A stretch of DNA of 64,000 nt, taken from assembly GCA_963693285.1 (NCBI GenBank), contig OY848922.1:2344923-2408922 (forward strand). The letters run 5' to 3'. Source of the DNA: Xestospongia muta (taxonomy: Eukaryota; Porifera; Demospongiae; Haplosclerida; Petrosiidae). The notes under the pieces were generated by a model, which was given only the letters and a program-made list of their open reading frames with translations, made no database searches and had not been told where the DNA came from. Of the stretch, positions 9,380 to 21,539 are shown piece by piece (within the stretch, counting starts at the first letter, position 1; each line of letters starts with the position of its first letter). The translations under genes and the position numbers were made by a program.

Positions 9380-11409
9380 TTATTTAGATGCTGGAGATGT
9401 TTCAATAATGTTATCCCTGAGATTGATTAGTGATTGAATAAGTTCAAAGTGGAACTCTCTCTCCCTGCTTGCTTCTGATGAGATTTTTTTAATTGTGCTT
9501 AGATTTTTGCCAACTTTATCCCTTTTCCCTGATTCTAGCTCCTCAGCCTTGATCGATGCAAAGATTGTGTTGTAAACAGTTGATGGTGATTGGTACGTAA
9601 GAACTTTTCTCAGTTTTTTCTGTCTACTTCTTGAATTTGTCTTGCCTTTCATTCCTTTCTGTCATGATTTACAATACTGCTGGAGTATGATACACGTATA
9701 TTGAGGTGCAATGGTGGTGACTTTATGTCGTAATCAGAAATTTCTGCTGTGAATTTGACTGGACAGTCCTTAAAAGTACACTGCCCACTGCAACAAAAGA
9801 CAACAGATGACTTTTTACGAGAATGTAGAGCTCTCCTCCACTTTCTCTTGAAAGCAAAGGAACAATAGGAGTTTCCTTTCATTAAGAATCGCAGGATGAT
9901 GTTCTTCCAATGAGGAGCAAGTGATTTCTTTAGGCCTCCCATTCTTTCCCAGAGCTTCCATGTTAACATGTACATATTGTCAGGATTTATAGATACTTGG
10001 AAGAATTGGTCATCACTTCCACTCTAAACAAAGGTAATATCAGTAACACTTTGTTCTTGTCCCTCATTGTACCTTACCTGAAAAGACTGTTCAATCCACA
10101 AGGATGGTGTTTTAAGAAATGTTGGTAAGTCTTTTTTCTATTATAATTGACGCATTTCATTTTAGTCCATTATAACAATTAGCATTTACCATCTCAGTTG
10201 ACTCAAGTGTTCCAAGTAGTTGCAATTGCTCTTCAAGTTTGTCTATAAGTTCACATGTAAGTTAATAATGTGTTTACTAATGTTTCACCTTCGTCATACA
10301 GGAGTTCATCTTTCATTGCCTCAACACAAGAAGGACATTTGTATGTTGCACAACTTAATGCCTGTTCCTTGCTGATATCAACACATTCAGGATGAAAAAA
10401 GTCTGCACAATAGTCGCACATCATCATGAAGCTTGAAAATGAAGTATTAAGTGTTTATTTAGACTTTTTTTTAAATATACCTTTCATCATTGTATGGTTT
10501 CTGGCATATACAATAAAGGTCAGGAGCAGAAGAGTCAATTGAGTCAACGTAACACTCAGATTTGTTAGGCTGTAAATAATCAGGTGAATATTTTGACATT
10601 ATATAACTATCATTGAGGGTGGAGAGAGAGTCTTGTTGGAATATATAAGTCTACATATTGTGACTATCAAGACATATAGTCATATTTGTTTACACTTACA
10701 GATTTAAAGTTGCCAGTAGATGATGTTTCATTGGCTGAGATGTCATTCTGTCCATTAAGAGTTTGAAAAGGGTAACTTTATATTGATATCAACACTTACA
10801 TGAATTGGATTCATGAGCATTGTCAGTATCAAGAAGGTTAGTATCAGGTATAGGAGGTATAAGATTGTGATTGATCTGTTGTACAGCAGATATCTATATG
10901 TCATATGTGTCGCCTACAGGATGACTCACTATATCCAAGCATTGGTGAGAAGAGATTGCTTGAGTTGTCTCAAGGTGAGTATTACTGTCCTATATAGAAC
11001 AGTGGATATCATGACCACACACTTTTAAACACAAGTGGACTTACTGGTTTACCAATATTGTGCTTGATTATAGAATCAGATGTTGTCATATCTTCAATTC
11101 TGATAGGAGAAGCTTGGCAGGTGGGTATCTAATATTATAAAGATCCGTCAAGTTTTTCTGTGTCCATGTATTACCAATATTAATATCACACACATACCTT
11201 TTGGGTTATTAGATCAATAATAGCTGTTCTAAAATCGCCAACATTTTTGTACCAATAATTACTAACAGCCTTTGTTAGTTTTGTTGATGGTTTCACCTTA
11301 TTACAGGCAGCCATTGCTGCCCTGAACCAATACCCATTCTTTTTAGGCAGTGACCCATTTTCACAGATTAAGGTAATGAAGGCTTCTCTGTTAACTTGAC
11401 TTTACGTGG
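9380..11409 (-). CDS. PHD-finger protein gene, 5' end unresolved and 3' part frameshifted
   Basis: Minus-strand exons in order: 11409-11198, 11128-11045, 10875-10800, 10747-10700, 10569-10481, 10431-10289, 10242-10190, 10137-10078, and 10023-9649 followed by 9652-9380. Exons 10569-10481 and 10431-10289 join to a PHD finger: CIC, then CDYCADFFHPEC, then YKCPSC, the Cys4-His-Cys3 set. Downstream is a basic region with more Cys (CCSGQCTFKDCPVKF) of unknown fold. Two defects are seen: the 76-nt exon 10875-10800 does not hold phase with its neighbours, and the last exon shifts by one base near 9650 from a frame ending DRKE to one beginning MKGKTNSRS. No good start was found. PHD fingers read histone tails; whether this gene is alive or a transposon-carried remnant is open. 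Confidence 0.55.
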
Positions 11410-11689
11410 CTGAATGAAAAAAAAAAACAATTTATTTTAATAATCATATACATACATTTCTAACCATAGTGGTACAAGATAACCACCCTATTTAGAAGTT
11501 GAGATGATCTGTTACATCAAATTGACTAATAGGTGGCAGAGTTTTTTAAAAATAATAATCGTAAAACGAAGATATGTTCAAAGTTATGATTCCTTACACA
11601 ATACGTACTAATATCTCAATAATAACACGATTATTCAATTTTAACTTCTATCTTTTATTTTTGCTATAGTACATATATTTTGCATACAT

Positions 11690-11965
11690 AAATACAGTTG
11701 AGACTGTGGAAAGAGTAGGTGTGGTGCTCCAACAAGCAAAAACAAAAATGTCGAAATTTTTATTTTTGGTGATATGTTAAGGTATTTTGTTGATTGTATT
11801 AATCATATTCACATATATTTTGTAAGTACAAATGCAGTCGAGGCCATTGCAAGAGTAGGTATGTTATCATTGCCCAGCAAAAATGAAAAATGTAGAAAAT
11901 TTTATTTTTTTGCTGATCTATTAAGGTGTTTAGTTGATTGTATTAATCCTATTCACATGCAATAG
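11690..11965. repeat. Two inverted copies of the 142-bp repeat
   Basis: Segments at about 11690-11813 and 11820-11960 read as the reverse complement of the 8243-9170 unit (GCAGTCGAGGCCATTGCAAG, CAGCAAAAATGA, then TTGATTGTATTAATC and TTCACATG). They are more diverged than the left array. Short frames here are not genes. Confidence 0.75.
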
Positions 11966-12414
11966 AACTGTTAATGTTGTGATGAATCCCTGATGATTAA
12001 CACTTTTTGTGTCTTATTTATATATAGTACTGATGCAACAAATTTAAGCCTGCTTGCAATAATGCCTGCTTGCAATAATGAAGTGCTTACATTTGAAGTA
12101 GTGTTGATAAGCACATGTAATGGAACTGTTAATGTCACAATGAATCTCTGAGGATTAACACTATCGTCTCTTAACAAAGACAAGAATTGGAGTAAAATCA
12201 AATGAAGGTATGTTCAATGTGATAATTCCTTGTACAATACACATACATTAAAACTAAGTCAAGTAACTTTAATTAATAAATAAATAATAATCAAGATGTG
12301 AAGAAAACACTAGATCATATCAAATACCTGTACTATAATTATAGATATGTGTGTTGTGTATGTGTACTTGTGTGTTATGCACTAGATTGTTATTTCTTGC
12401 TCTCTTCCACATTT

Positions 12415-12555
12415 ACATCAACTGCAGGCAAAACCATTGCAGGAATAGGTATGATGTCTTACACAACTAAAATGAAAAATTTTGAAAATTTATTTTTGCT
12501 AAGCTATAAAAGTGTATAGTTGATAGTATTATTTATATTCACATATATTTTGCAA
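12415..12555. repeat. Diverged inverted copy of the 142-bp repeat
   Basis: CAACTGCAGGCAAAACCATTG, ATTTTTGCTAAGCTATAAAAG and a TTCACATAT end follow the order of the inverted repeat unit at 11820-11960. This single copy has lost several blocks. Confidence 0.55.
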
Positions 12556-12882
12556 TAGGACGTCATGCATTTTCAATTTGATATATGTTGTAACATTTTG
12601 CCACCATTTAGCTTGTGGTTTGTTGGAATCTCGAGTTATCCGCATCAAACTGAAAGTGAAGGAGAAAAAAATCAGAGATTGATATAGCAAATTAATATTA
12701 TATTATTAGGTGATTATAAGGCTGGCCGTGGTTATGTAAAGGTACTAGGAGAACTACAACAATTTAGTTAATTGTGTAAACACATTTGTGATCTGGTATA
12801 TATCAGTAATCACGAAAATACTTTTCCAAGTTAAGGTAAGTAAGGGAACTAGATAAACTTGTTTTGTATCCTGTCTTTCCAG

Positions 12883-12975
12883 TTATTTCTATAAAGGAAC
12901 TGACTCTGGAGGCAAGTGTGGTGTTCCCTACAACAAAAGATTACTTATGCCAAAACCAGGAACAGATCAGGATTG
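12883..12975 (+). pseudogene. Orphan exon resembling purple acid phosphatase
   Basis: Acceptor AG at 12881-12882, open frame of 31 codons, donor GTAAG at 12976, phase 2-2. The encoded peptide contains FYKGTDSGGKCGVPYNKR followed by LLMPKPGTDQDW. This matches the DSGGECGVP...MP signature of metallophosphoesterases of the purple acid phosphatase type. No neighbouring exon of that enzyme was recognised within 2 kb on either side, so it looks like a captured or leftover exon. The metal-binding residues lie in other exons and are absent. Confidence 0.5.
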
Positions 12976-13254
12976 GTAAGCAGTGATATAATCTATCTTG
13001 ATTCTAATGCATTCAATAATATTGGTACAATTTTGTTATTGGTAATATTCATGTTATTGTAATGAGTACTGAACATAACTTCACCATGGGATCTTCCCAG
13101 TAAATTTGGCTCCAAAAACAATTGTCTATAGTGAATAGAGAAGTGATTCCATGGTTAATTTTTGGTTGTCAGAGGTAAAGTATGTAGTAAGCATTTGTGT
13201 GTATTATCATGGCTGTTTCTTTCTAGGCTTAAGTATGTTCATATAAATAATGAG

Positions 13255-13530
13255 ATAAATGCAGTGAAGACCATTATAGGAGTAGGTGTAGTGCTTATGT
13301 CCAATGGAAACTAAAAATGTTACAAAATTTATTTTTGTTGATTTATTAAGGTGTATAGTTGATTGTATTAATCATATTCTCATGTATCTTGTAGCTCAAA
13401 TGTAGTCGAAACCTATTAACCATATTTACATGTATTTTGAATACAGTTCTCTCCTCCCAGCATAAAAAGAAAAATAATAAAAATTATTGTTGGCCTATTA
13501 TGGTGTGCAGTTGGTTGTATTAATTGTAAA
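13255..13530. repeat. Two diverged inverted copies of the 142-bp repeat
   Basis: AAATGCAGTGAAGACCATT, ATTTATTTTTGTTGATTTATT, then TTGATTGTATTAATCATATT, followed by a second weaker copy from about 13400. The orientation is opposite to the left array. They mark the right side of the insertion between units A and B. Confidence 0.55.
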
Positions 13531-14019
13531 CTGTTGATCATACAAATTAACACTCTGATGTTTCTGATTGATAAAATTGTTTTCCAACCAATCTTAAGTA
13601 TTATCTCTAATGTTTCCACCTAGGTAGTGAAATGAGTTCTGCAGCAATAAATTTGAAGATAAAATTCAATGTTTATTTCATTTATTAAGTTTTTGTTGAC
13701 ATACAAAATAATTGGGCTGTAATGTTTTTGTTTCATATATTGTTATAATATTTAACTTTAATTTTTATTTCTATTATAACCAATCTAGCATTAGTATGCA
13801 TTCTCAGTGCTATACAAAACAATATATATTGTTACTGGTATTGCTCAGGCACGTTTGTCTGGTTTATTTAAATAAAAGTAAAAATATTTAAATAATATTT
13901 TCTTAATATTCCAAACATAGGCAGCCCCACCCAATGATAATATTAAAGTTCACGCAACAGCAAAACCACAAGATCGTCAAATATTTGTTCTCAGGAATGT
14001 GAGGCTAACTTCAACAGAG
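13531..14019. other. Sequence before unit B, no certain gene
   Basis: AT-rich. One stretch after an AG at 13920 is open on the + strand for about 42 codons (APPNDNIKVHATAKPQ) and more GC-rich than its surroundings. It could be another orphan exon, but no family is recognised. Homology to the 5' flanks of units C to F begins only at about 14020 (GTCTGGTTTTACA). Confidence 0.35.
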
Positions 14020-14035
14020 TGTCTGGTTTTACATA

Positions 14036-14075
14036 CCCTTCGCTAAGACTATTCTTTACCTGAGTTGTTAGTTAG
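14036..14075 (+). promoter_or_regulatory. Conserved 5' block upstream of the Kelch start codon
   Basis: The block CTTCGCTAAGACTATTCTTT then ACCTGAGTTGTTAGTTAG lies directly before the ATG here. It recurs before units D (34779-34818) and E (48391-48430), with small changes before F (56520-56561) and in part before C (24363-24390). It is probably 5' UTR plus core promoter. No TATA box was assigned. Confidence 0.45.
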
Positions 14076-14191
14076 ATGGCTACTGACGTATCTTCAGGTA
14101 ATATCATACAATATCTACACTTGTTATGTAGTCGTATATTACCATATAATTATATCTGATCTCAAGATATGGTACATATCATTCTCTACAG

Positions 14192-16126
14192 GACAATGCA
14201 AACTTAATGGAAGAATTGGTCATCACACTCAAGTGATTGGTGACAGTCTATATTTGTGGGGTGGACAACAACCAAACTTACCTCTAGTACACAACAATGA
14301 TGAGAAAAAGAGAGTCACATCTCAAGTAGAAATCTTCAATATTACCTCTGGTAAATGGGAAAGTAAACCCACCAGAGGTAATCCACCTCTAGGAGTGATC
14401 AACTATTCTTGTACTACATTTAAAAAAAAGATCTATTATTTTGGAGGGTACTGTGGTCATGATATCTGCTTCCATAACTGTCTGAATGAACTAGATACTT
14501 CCACTCTAACCTGGACACAGATATCACCAACAGATGATAGGAGACCAGTGATGAAGAGAGGTTATGGTGGTATGATGTTGACTGAGTATGGAGGAATACA
14601 TCGTCTTCTAGTTATAGGAGGTGTTGGATCCCCACCTTCTACAAAACTACCACAAGCTCAGTATATTCAGTTACCCAGTGGTAGAGTACGTACTAATGAA
14701 CAGAACCTATATAACATATCCACTAGTAAGTACATTAATGTATCATATTATACTATTAGACATCTATCATTATCATAGAGTACTGCTATTGTGTTGTATC
14801 ATCTAAATATTCCACTATCTGTATTATGATATCTATATATATTACTACTCACTATTCAACCTGATAACTATTTTAGTGTTTTCTAACTTACTAAAAGTAG
14901 ATGAACACTACAGCAGTACTTTATAATACATGTAATTATTGTATGATGAGTGGATATATGAAAGTAATTGATCACCAGTAGTCATGTGACCTTTGATTAT
15001 TGTTAAACTAATCAATTGTTCACTATATAACAACTTATATTGTACATACCTGTTACCTACATCACTTATGAAATAATTTTAGTAGAGTATTTACAATAAT
15101 AAATTAATGATCAGTTAATGTTGATATTAATATTATAGTTGTACTAACAAACTGTCATTTTAGTGATTATTATATCATAACTAAATTACTACTATGATAC
15201 AAGTATGATGATGAGTGTTCTGTTTGTTCTACTTTTAGATGAATGGACAATACCTGATATCAGTGGACAGTGTATGCCACCTAATAGTAGCTTTGTTATG
15301 GAAATGATCCATAATACTAGAGCAGTCATTTTTGGTGGTATAGTTGAAGATGGCACAACAACAAGTAATACTATATATATATAGTGGACATCATCAGCAA
15401 TACATTGGTATGTTATATTATCATTTATACACTGACTAATAACATGTTATAATGAGTGTTAGTTGAGTTAATTTGTCTATATCTAGCACTGGCAGACTAT
15501 CACTAAACCTGACTCAGTAGTACAGTGGCCAAAAGAAAGGTTCCTTCATGCTGCCAGTATTATCATTGGATCAATATCACCAATACTAGTGATGATAGGT
15601 GGACTGGATAATGATAAGAAAACACTAAAAGACTGCTGGATACCGGATATTAGTAAGAAGTCATGGACAAAGGTATATCGTGATAATATGTAACTTGTTC
15701 TATGATAGTATGTATCTGTTAAGTAGAAGTGTTAATTCTAAATGATATGTCTCATACATTGTCTTAACAGTATCAGTTAGTAATAATTACACACTGTATT
15801 ACTTTAACATGATAGATGTGTTATAATGTTTTGATGATTGTATATATGTCTATACTTATAAGATTATATTTATAATTTGATAACATTCAAGTTACTATAC
15901 TGTAGTATATCTTGTCTACAATATTCACACATAATAATGTAATAATATTCATATCTCTACATACTACAGATTAATCTACCTGACTCTGTCACTAAGAGAT
16001 GTGTCCATTCTCTATCAACCTACATGATGGGACCACATTGTGTGTGGTTAGTTATAGCAGGAGGTGTAGTAAGCTATGATGATAGTTTTGTCAAAGACCC
16101 CAATATAACAATGTTAATAGAACTAG
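14192..16126 (+). pseudogene. Unit B Kelch propeller exons
   Basis: Four exons (14192-14725, 15239-15407, 15487-15672, 15970-16126) encode six Kelch blades, each marked by a GG doublet: LYLWGG, KIYYFGG, LLVIGG, AVIFGG, LVMIGG and LVIAGG. A conserved Trp follows at the usual spacing in several blades. Kelch propellers bind protein partners. The exon before (14076-14097) gives MATDVSS with no signal peptide. Introns 14726-15238 and 15673-15969 hold no gene and are nearly identical in all units. Confidence 0.75.
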
Positions 16127-17320
16127 GTATGTAAGTCACTACACACAAGCCACATTAAGTTCATGTGAGAATTACATAATTGATGTCATAGTACTTCTGT
16201 GTATTTCTATATATATAGTAGGAGGTGTGGTTTGATGTACATAGTAGGAGATGTAATTAGATGTACTAGTAAACAGTTTTGATGTACTACTGATACCCAC
16301 ATATTCATCATAAGAGATAATACTGTATGTATTATTAGTACTATAACTCTTCTTAGTGTTCATTTAGTACATGTACTGTTATATAGATGACCTTGTTATG
16401 TACTACAACTTAGTATAGTCTTATTACTTCCATACATGTTATACTAGTAGTAGACTACCACATTGTATACTGACATTAATACTCTTGTGTTTTCTCATAT
16501 AGTCCTCAATGATGGTCAATGGTCAGTAGGGTTTGTACTAGACTCTAATGAACTGACCTCAACTGATAACTACTAACAAAGAGTACTAAAACAACTCACA
16601 GAAGGAAGAAGACAATGGATAGAACAACAACAAACAAAACCAACTCAAGACAACTCATCAGCTAATGAGAGAGTTCCTCAAGCTAACTACCGAGATGATC
16701 TTTTAGTTGCTCAACAAAACATCCAAAGTCTTCAAGAAAGACTACTAGAACTAGAATCTCAACAAGCTAGACAACAAGGTAACCTAACTATTTTGATGTA
16801 GTTAGTTATATAGTTAAGTAGATGTATGGATAATAGACTGATAGTCCATACATCCTCTGTATGTTAGACTTTGTTTTATGACAATCATTCATGTGTCCAT
16901 CCATCCATTATAGGTAGAAAGGAATGAATATTGTTATATCTCTAACTGTCCATTTTTCTGTTTATCCATCCATCCATTCACTCATATATTCATCTATCAT
17001 CCATTTTTCTATCTCTTTGTCTGTTTGTCCATTTACTACTCCACATTTCTTGATATTCATCTGCCTGTCCATTAGTTTGCTATTCATCCATTGGAAAGAT
17101 GGATGGATGAGATATTAAGAGACAACAGATGATTGGGAGATGGCTAAATGGATGAATAGATGGATAAGTAAAACAACAGATGGATCAATAGTTTGACATA
17201 TAATAAGACACATAGTGACAGATGATGAGATATCTATTGTGTTTTATAGTATAGTATTTTAATATATTATTATATTTTATTATATTATATTTAATATTTT
17301 TTATTATGTTTATATTGTAG

Positions 17321-17795
17321 TTCCTATGACAACAAGTCATCTTGATTTAGTACATGAAAAAGATAGCTATATAGCTCAACTCACTCGTAAACTACACACT
17401 GTTACTAAAGAGAAAGAAAAGAAAGAGGAGATTATAACAACACTCCAAACACAACTACAAGAGTATAAACAACAGAACTTACCTAGGACTTCTCAAAAGA
17501 CTACAGGTTTGTTATTATTGTAAATATAACAGTTCATTACTTTATTTACCATATATCACAGATGTTGTCAGTTATCTTCCTAAACTAGCAGTTGTTCTAC
17601 AACCAGTACAAGAAGATTGGGAACTACTGGGTCATCAACTTAATATAGATCAGTCTATACTGACTGATATCAGAAGTAAAGGAGATTTTACTGAACAGAT
17701 GAAGTACTTGTTAGAGGAATGGTCTATAAAAGGAGATACATTGACACAACTTGAAGATGCTCTACTTCATATTGACAAGAAAGATGTCATTTCTG
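17321..17795 (+). pseudogene. Unit B short coil and Death domain exons
   Basis: Exon 17321-17506 encodes a coil ([14 protein letters not shown]) and exon 17562-17795 the Death domain ([19 protein letters not shown]). Both frames are open, but they lie downstream of two disabling changes. Intron 17796-18174 shows nothing. Confidence 0.7.
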
Positions 17796-18174
17796 GTATG
17801 TTATAGTACTGTATGTTGTACTTATCACAAAAATGTCATTATAGTATTTTGTGCTACTATATATACATAAGCTCACTTAATTTTTTCTTTTACAATCAAT
17901 TTTGAAATTTACCATTAAATTTTGTTTAAATAATTATTACAATTTTGGAAGTTTTAAGCACAAGATATTAAATTATGCTGATCTGTTATTTACAACATTG
18001 ACACTAAAGTTAGTACTTTTTATAGCCTGGCACACAAAGTATTCCAGGTAGTCATATAATTGTTTTTTAGCATGTATAATATATTATATAGAATATATCA
18101 AGTCAATAGTATATATTCTAATCGTTAAAGATCATATTACTGTATGTTATAATAGTTTGTTTTCAAATATAAAG

Positions 18175-18926
18175 GATTACATGAATTAATGAGAACAAAG
18201 AAAATAGTTCATGAAAAGGATGTATATATTCAGGACAAAGTGATAACCAAAGATGTAGAATGTCAGTTTAACTATCTCATCCCTTCTCTTGGTATGTCGC
18301 TAGTATATTGTCATGTATTGATATTATTTTATTAGACAAGTTGGAATATCTTGATGGTACTAGTGTTCGTATAGCTGGTAAGAAATTTTTCCTAATCCAA
18401 GGAGAACACAGTTGCTTTTTAAATTGGGAGGAGTATGGTTTGAGAATTAACATACCTCATGGAACTATACCTTCTGAAGAAACTTGTGAAGTTTCTATTG
18501 CAGCAATTGTAGGGGGAGAGTTTGAGTGTCCCTCTGGTACAATGTTAGTGAGTGCAGTTTATGCTGTTTCTGTTTCCAAAGCACTCCTTCAACCAGTCCA
18601 GTTATCTATTCAACACTGTGTGTCAATAGAGACACAAGAACACACTGGTTACTTGAGTTTTGTTACAGCTGACCTGTATCAACATAGTCTGCCTTATAAA
18701 ATGCAATTAGAAGAAGGGGGACAGTTCTATCCTGGTAACCAATATGGCAATATTAATCTTACAAAGTTCTCTATAAAGGGAATTATAAGAGCTCTCTTGA
18801 CACCTGTAAGACGGTTGTTTGGTTATGAAAATGCTGAACAACAAGAACTTGTTTCTGAATCATCATCATCTGATGATGATAACATAAGTTTTGTTGATGC
18901 TCACACAGGTTTAGAAGCCCAACAAG
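18175..18926 (+). pseudogene. Unit B pre-ZU5 linker and ZU5 domain
   Basis: Linker exon 18175-18291 ends in [12 protein letters not shown]5 exon 18336-18926 (591 nt) reads [43 protein letters not shown], and finishes with SIKGIIRALLTPVRRLFGYE followed by an acidic Ser run. A long frame starting at 18308 reads through the intron end; the AG at 18334-18335 is the better boundary because it matches the phase-1 joint. Confidence 0.7.
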
Positions 18927-18973
18927 GTATACATTAATTAATAATAACATTATTATTTCATACATTATGGTAG

Positions 18974-19531
18974 ATCTGTCTGTAGGACATTCTCCAGTCA
19001 ACTTATATGTAGGTCAGGTTGTGTATGAGGTAGAATGTCAAACTGAATGGCTCATGACATTTTTTGTATCTCAACACCTTGATGCTCTTTTAAAGGTACA
19101 TTGTTACTACTAAATGACTGCTGACTTGACATTGTTTTTTACAGTACATAGACACTTCACTTCCAAGTGCCAAGAAAGATGTCACTGTATTCTTTAAATT
19201 TTTAGAGGAAAATGGATATATTGAGTTAGTTTTTGGAGAAGAGCAAGAACAGTCTTGTGAAGGATGGAGTGTGTATCCTCATTCCTATCCTACTAAGGTA
19301 TACTAGACAGTATATACCTTTGTATTATCTTATGACTCCATTTGTAGATATATCAAAGAGCTGTAGACACTTATGGAGTGTGTACTCCTCCTCAGTTTCC
19401 ATCATGTTTAATTACAGTATCTGCTACTCCCAGTGTTACTACAGTCCCAGTACTTCAATATGGTATTAGTTTGAGAGGTATCAATAATGAAGAAGATCTC
19501 ATTCAGAAAATTTATATAGTACAATCACTTG
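18974..19531 (+). pseudogene. Unit B UPA-like exons
   Basis: Exons 18974-19095, 19145-19297 and 19348-19531 follow the same phases (1-0, 0-0, 0-1) and lengths as in units A and D. Conserved marks are YVGQVVYEV, LDALLK, GWSVYPHSYPTK and IYQRAVDTYG. The three exons are open. Confidence 0.5.
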
Positions 19532-20271
19532 GTAATAATTTATTCATATATAACTATTTTATTATTTTAATTATATACATATTTAGTTGCTGTTTCAAGA
19601 CAATCTGTGAGTGGAATAGAAAATATTAAAAGTGAGTATTGTAGGTTTAGTTCAGTATTATTCATAGTTATTTAAGCCTTTATTAAAGTAGTGATCAATT
19701 GACTTAAACAATTAACTTATGTGATCTATACTTGTGTACATATCAATAATATAACACTGTTACCAAACTAGTTTTCACTAGATTTTAATGAGTGATCATG
19801 TCTTTTTGATGTAATTATTACACTTAATTACAATATGCCTCTCTTTGTGGTACATTATTAATAAATTAGCTACATTAAGTATTTAAGACCACTCATTTTC
19901 TAATTTTCTAATTCTTGAATATCCCATTAACTATTGAGGGTATTGAAGTAACTGATGATGAATGTAAAACATTAGCTAATAGTCAACCTAATATTCTCAT
20001 CAATAGATCACTAATACATGATAATACACACAGTAAGTGTTTCTGTACTTCTACAGAATATGTGAATTTTTCATTGTTGATATCCGTAAGCTGCATGAAG
20101 AGACTTCTTGAACACACTTTGTTCTCTGGTTATTTCATAATATTGCTTTATATTTCAGGTTCATCTAGTACTAATGAAGTGGATCTAGTCAGAAGTCCAC
20201 ATTCAACATCAGGTCTGTGTATTATTGGTGAAATAACTGATTTTGTTTATGAGGAACTTTTATTTTTATAG

Positions 20272-20582
20272 GATCTAAGGAGGAACCCAATCCATCAGAT
20301 ATATTCCGTGTTCATCTTGATCATCTTTGTGATGCTTTTGCAGCAAATCTTGATTGAATATCTGATAGTTTCTTTGCTAATGGACTTATAGGAGAAGCTG
20401 TTCTACAGTCTACAACTATAGATGGTGTCTCTAATTATCGTAAAGCAAGACAAGTAGTTCATGAACTATATAATCAGTTAAAAACACATAGTAAACCAGA
20501 GCAATATTTAACTATGATTTGTGATGTATTATTAAAACAAAATGATCAGAGACTAACTGACATTGTTAACACTATGTTATAA
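20272..20582 (+). pseudogene. Unit B CARD-like C-terminal exon with TGA
   Basis: Last exon, ending at TAA 20580-20582. Helical pattern HLDHLCDAFAANLD, then LIGEAVLQSTT, NYRKARQVVHELYNQL, YLTMICDVLLKQND, close to CARD spacing. An in-frame TGA at 20355-20357 sits where unit C has CAA. The preceding small exons (19587, 19949, 20159) are Ser/Asn-rich linkers. Confidence 0.5.
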
Positions 20583-21284
20583 CTAATGTACTTGTTGACT
20601 TTATTATTATCTCTACTGTGTATTCTCCTTGTTAATACTAATAATATCTGTTATGTTTTGTAAGTTTGTATTACAAATAACTTATGTATTGATTTTTGTA
20701 AAGTTCATTTATTGCTAGCTTGTGTTTGTTAAATTGTTTTACTTCAAGACATAATTTTTTTCTGGTATAATCTACACATCTACTGAAAAAGATCGATACT
20801 ATTTTACTTTCAATAATAGGAGTTAGGTAGAAAGTCCATACTTTGTTTTTAATGATTATATATAGTACAGATCCCTAAATCTGTAGATGGTTATCTAGAT
20901 ATATTAGTGTACTACTATATAATGCTAAACAAGAAACAGTAAATGTCACTGGTATCATATAATGTCACAAATCATGACGACTAAAAGGTATGCAATAATT
21001 AATGTTAAATAAGTAATATTGATAACATTAATTGTTTCTACATAAATTGCTCATAACATTATCTCTGTAAATAGACAAATAAAAAATAATTGAAAGTAGC
21101 AGACTAATGACCATATCACCATCAATGATTACACTGTTCAGTTAACATGATACTGTTCACTCTATAACTTGACTGTAGTATCTGTACTAAACAGTTATAG
21201 GACACTTGTTACTTAATTAAAAAGTTTATGATATGTAAAGTCATACTGTTCTTTTAATTTGTTCATTTCCTAAGTAATAATATA

Positions 21285-21458
21285 TGGGGCACTGTTTGTG
21301 TCAAAATTGGAAAATTATCATGATATATTAAATAAGTCATTATTTATTAACTAACTCTTGATTTATTTAATTAATCATACATAATTTAGTAAATCACAAT
21401 TTATTTAACAAATAATGAGCATTAAAAATAAATCAATTTTGACACAAGCGGTGCTCCA
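21285..21458. mobile_element. 174-bp TIR element flanked by TA
   Basis: The ends TGGGGCACTGTTTGTGTCAA and the inverse of TTGACACAAGCGGTGCTCCA pair over about 25 nt with three mismatches. TA stands on both outer sides. No coding capacity. It fits a non-autonomous Tc1/mariner-like MITE; the family is inferred only from the TA target and short TIR. Confidence 0.6.
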
Positions 21459-21539
21459 TAATAATAATCATGGCTGATCAGTCATGATGATTGTTATTTA
21501 GGAAATGAATGTTGGGACAAAAGACAATGTCATATTTAG

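Larger units (their letters stand above)
14076..20582 (+). pseudogene. Unit B: Kelch-coil-Death-ZU5-UPA-CARD-like gene with three lesions
   Basis: Exons: 14076-14097, 14192-14725, 15239-15407, 15487-15672, 15970-16126, 16503-16778, 17321-17506, 17562-17795, 18175-18291, 18336-18926, 18974-19095, 19145-19297, 19348-19531, 19587-19631, 19949-20032, 20159-20212 and 20272-20582. Lesions: an extra TA in a (TA)n run at about 15372-15384 shifts the second Kelch-coding exon (169 nt instead of 164-167) into a TAG; TAA at 16574 in the coiled-coil exon replaces CAA; TGA at 20355 in the last exon replaces a CAA of unit C. The overall order is complete, so this is the best template for the full gene structure. 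Start and 5' block are conserved, so it may still be transcribed. Confidence 0.75.

Noticed and set aside
10813..11028. Plus-strand 71-codon frame across the PHD gene
   Set aside because: It runs antisense to the 10875-10800 exon and an intron and has no recognisable feature; the minus strand gives splice-consistent exons there.
16172..16363. Minus-strand frame of about 63 codons (also 26487, 50528, 58793)
   Set aside because: Antisense to the intron after the last Kelch exon, which is nearly identical in all units; no start context, no family, changes not biased to third positions as far as can be seen.
18308..18335. [13 protein letters not shown] N-terminal extension of the ZU5 frame as a gene start (also 28684, 39591, 60876)
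   Set aside because: This is intron end: an AG acceptor at the same place in every unit gives the phase-1 joint to the linker exon, and no promoter or start context is seen.
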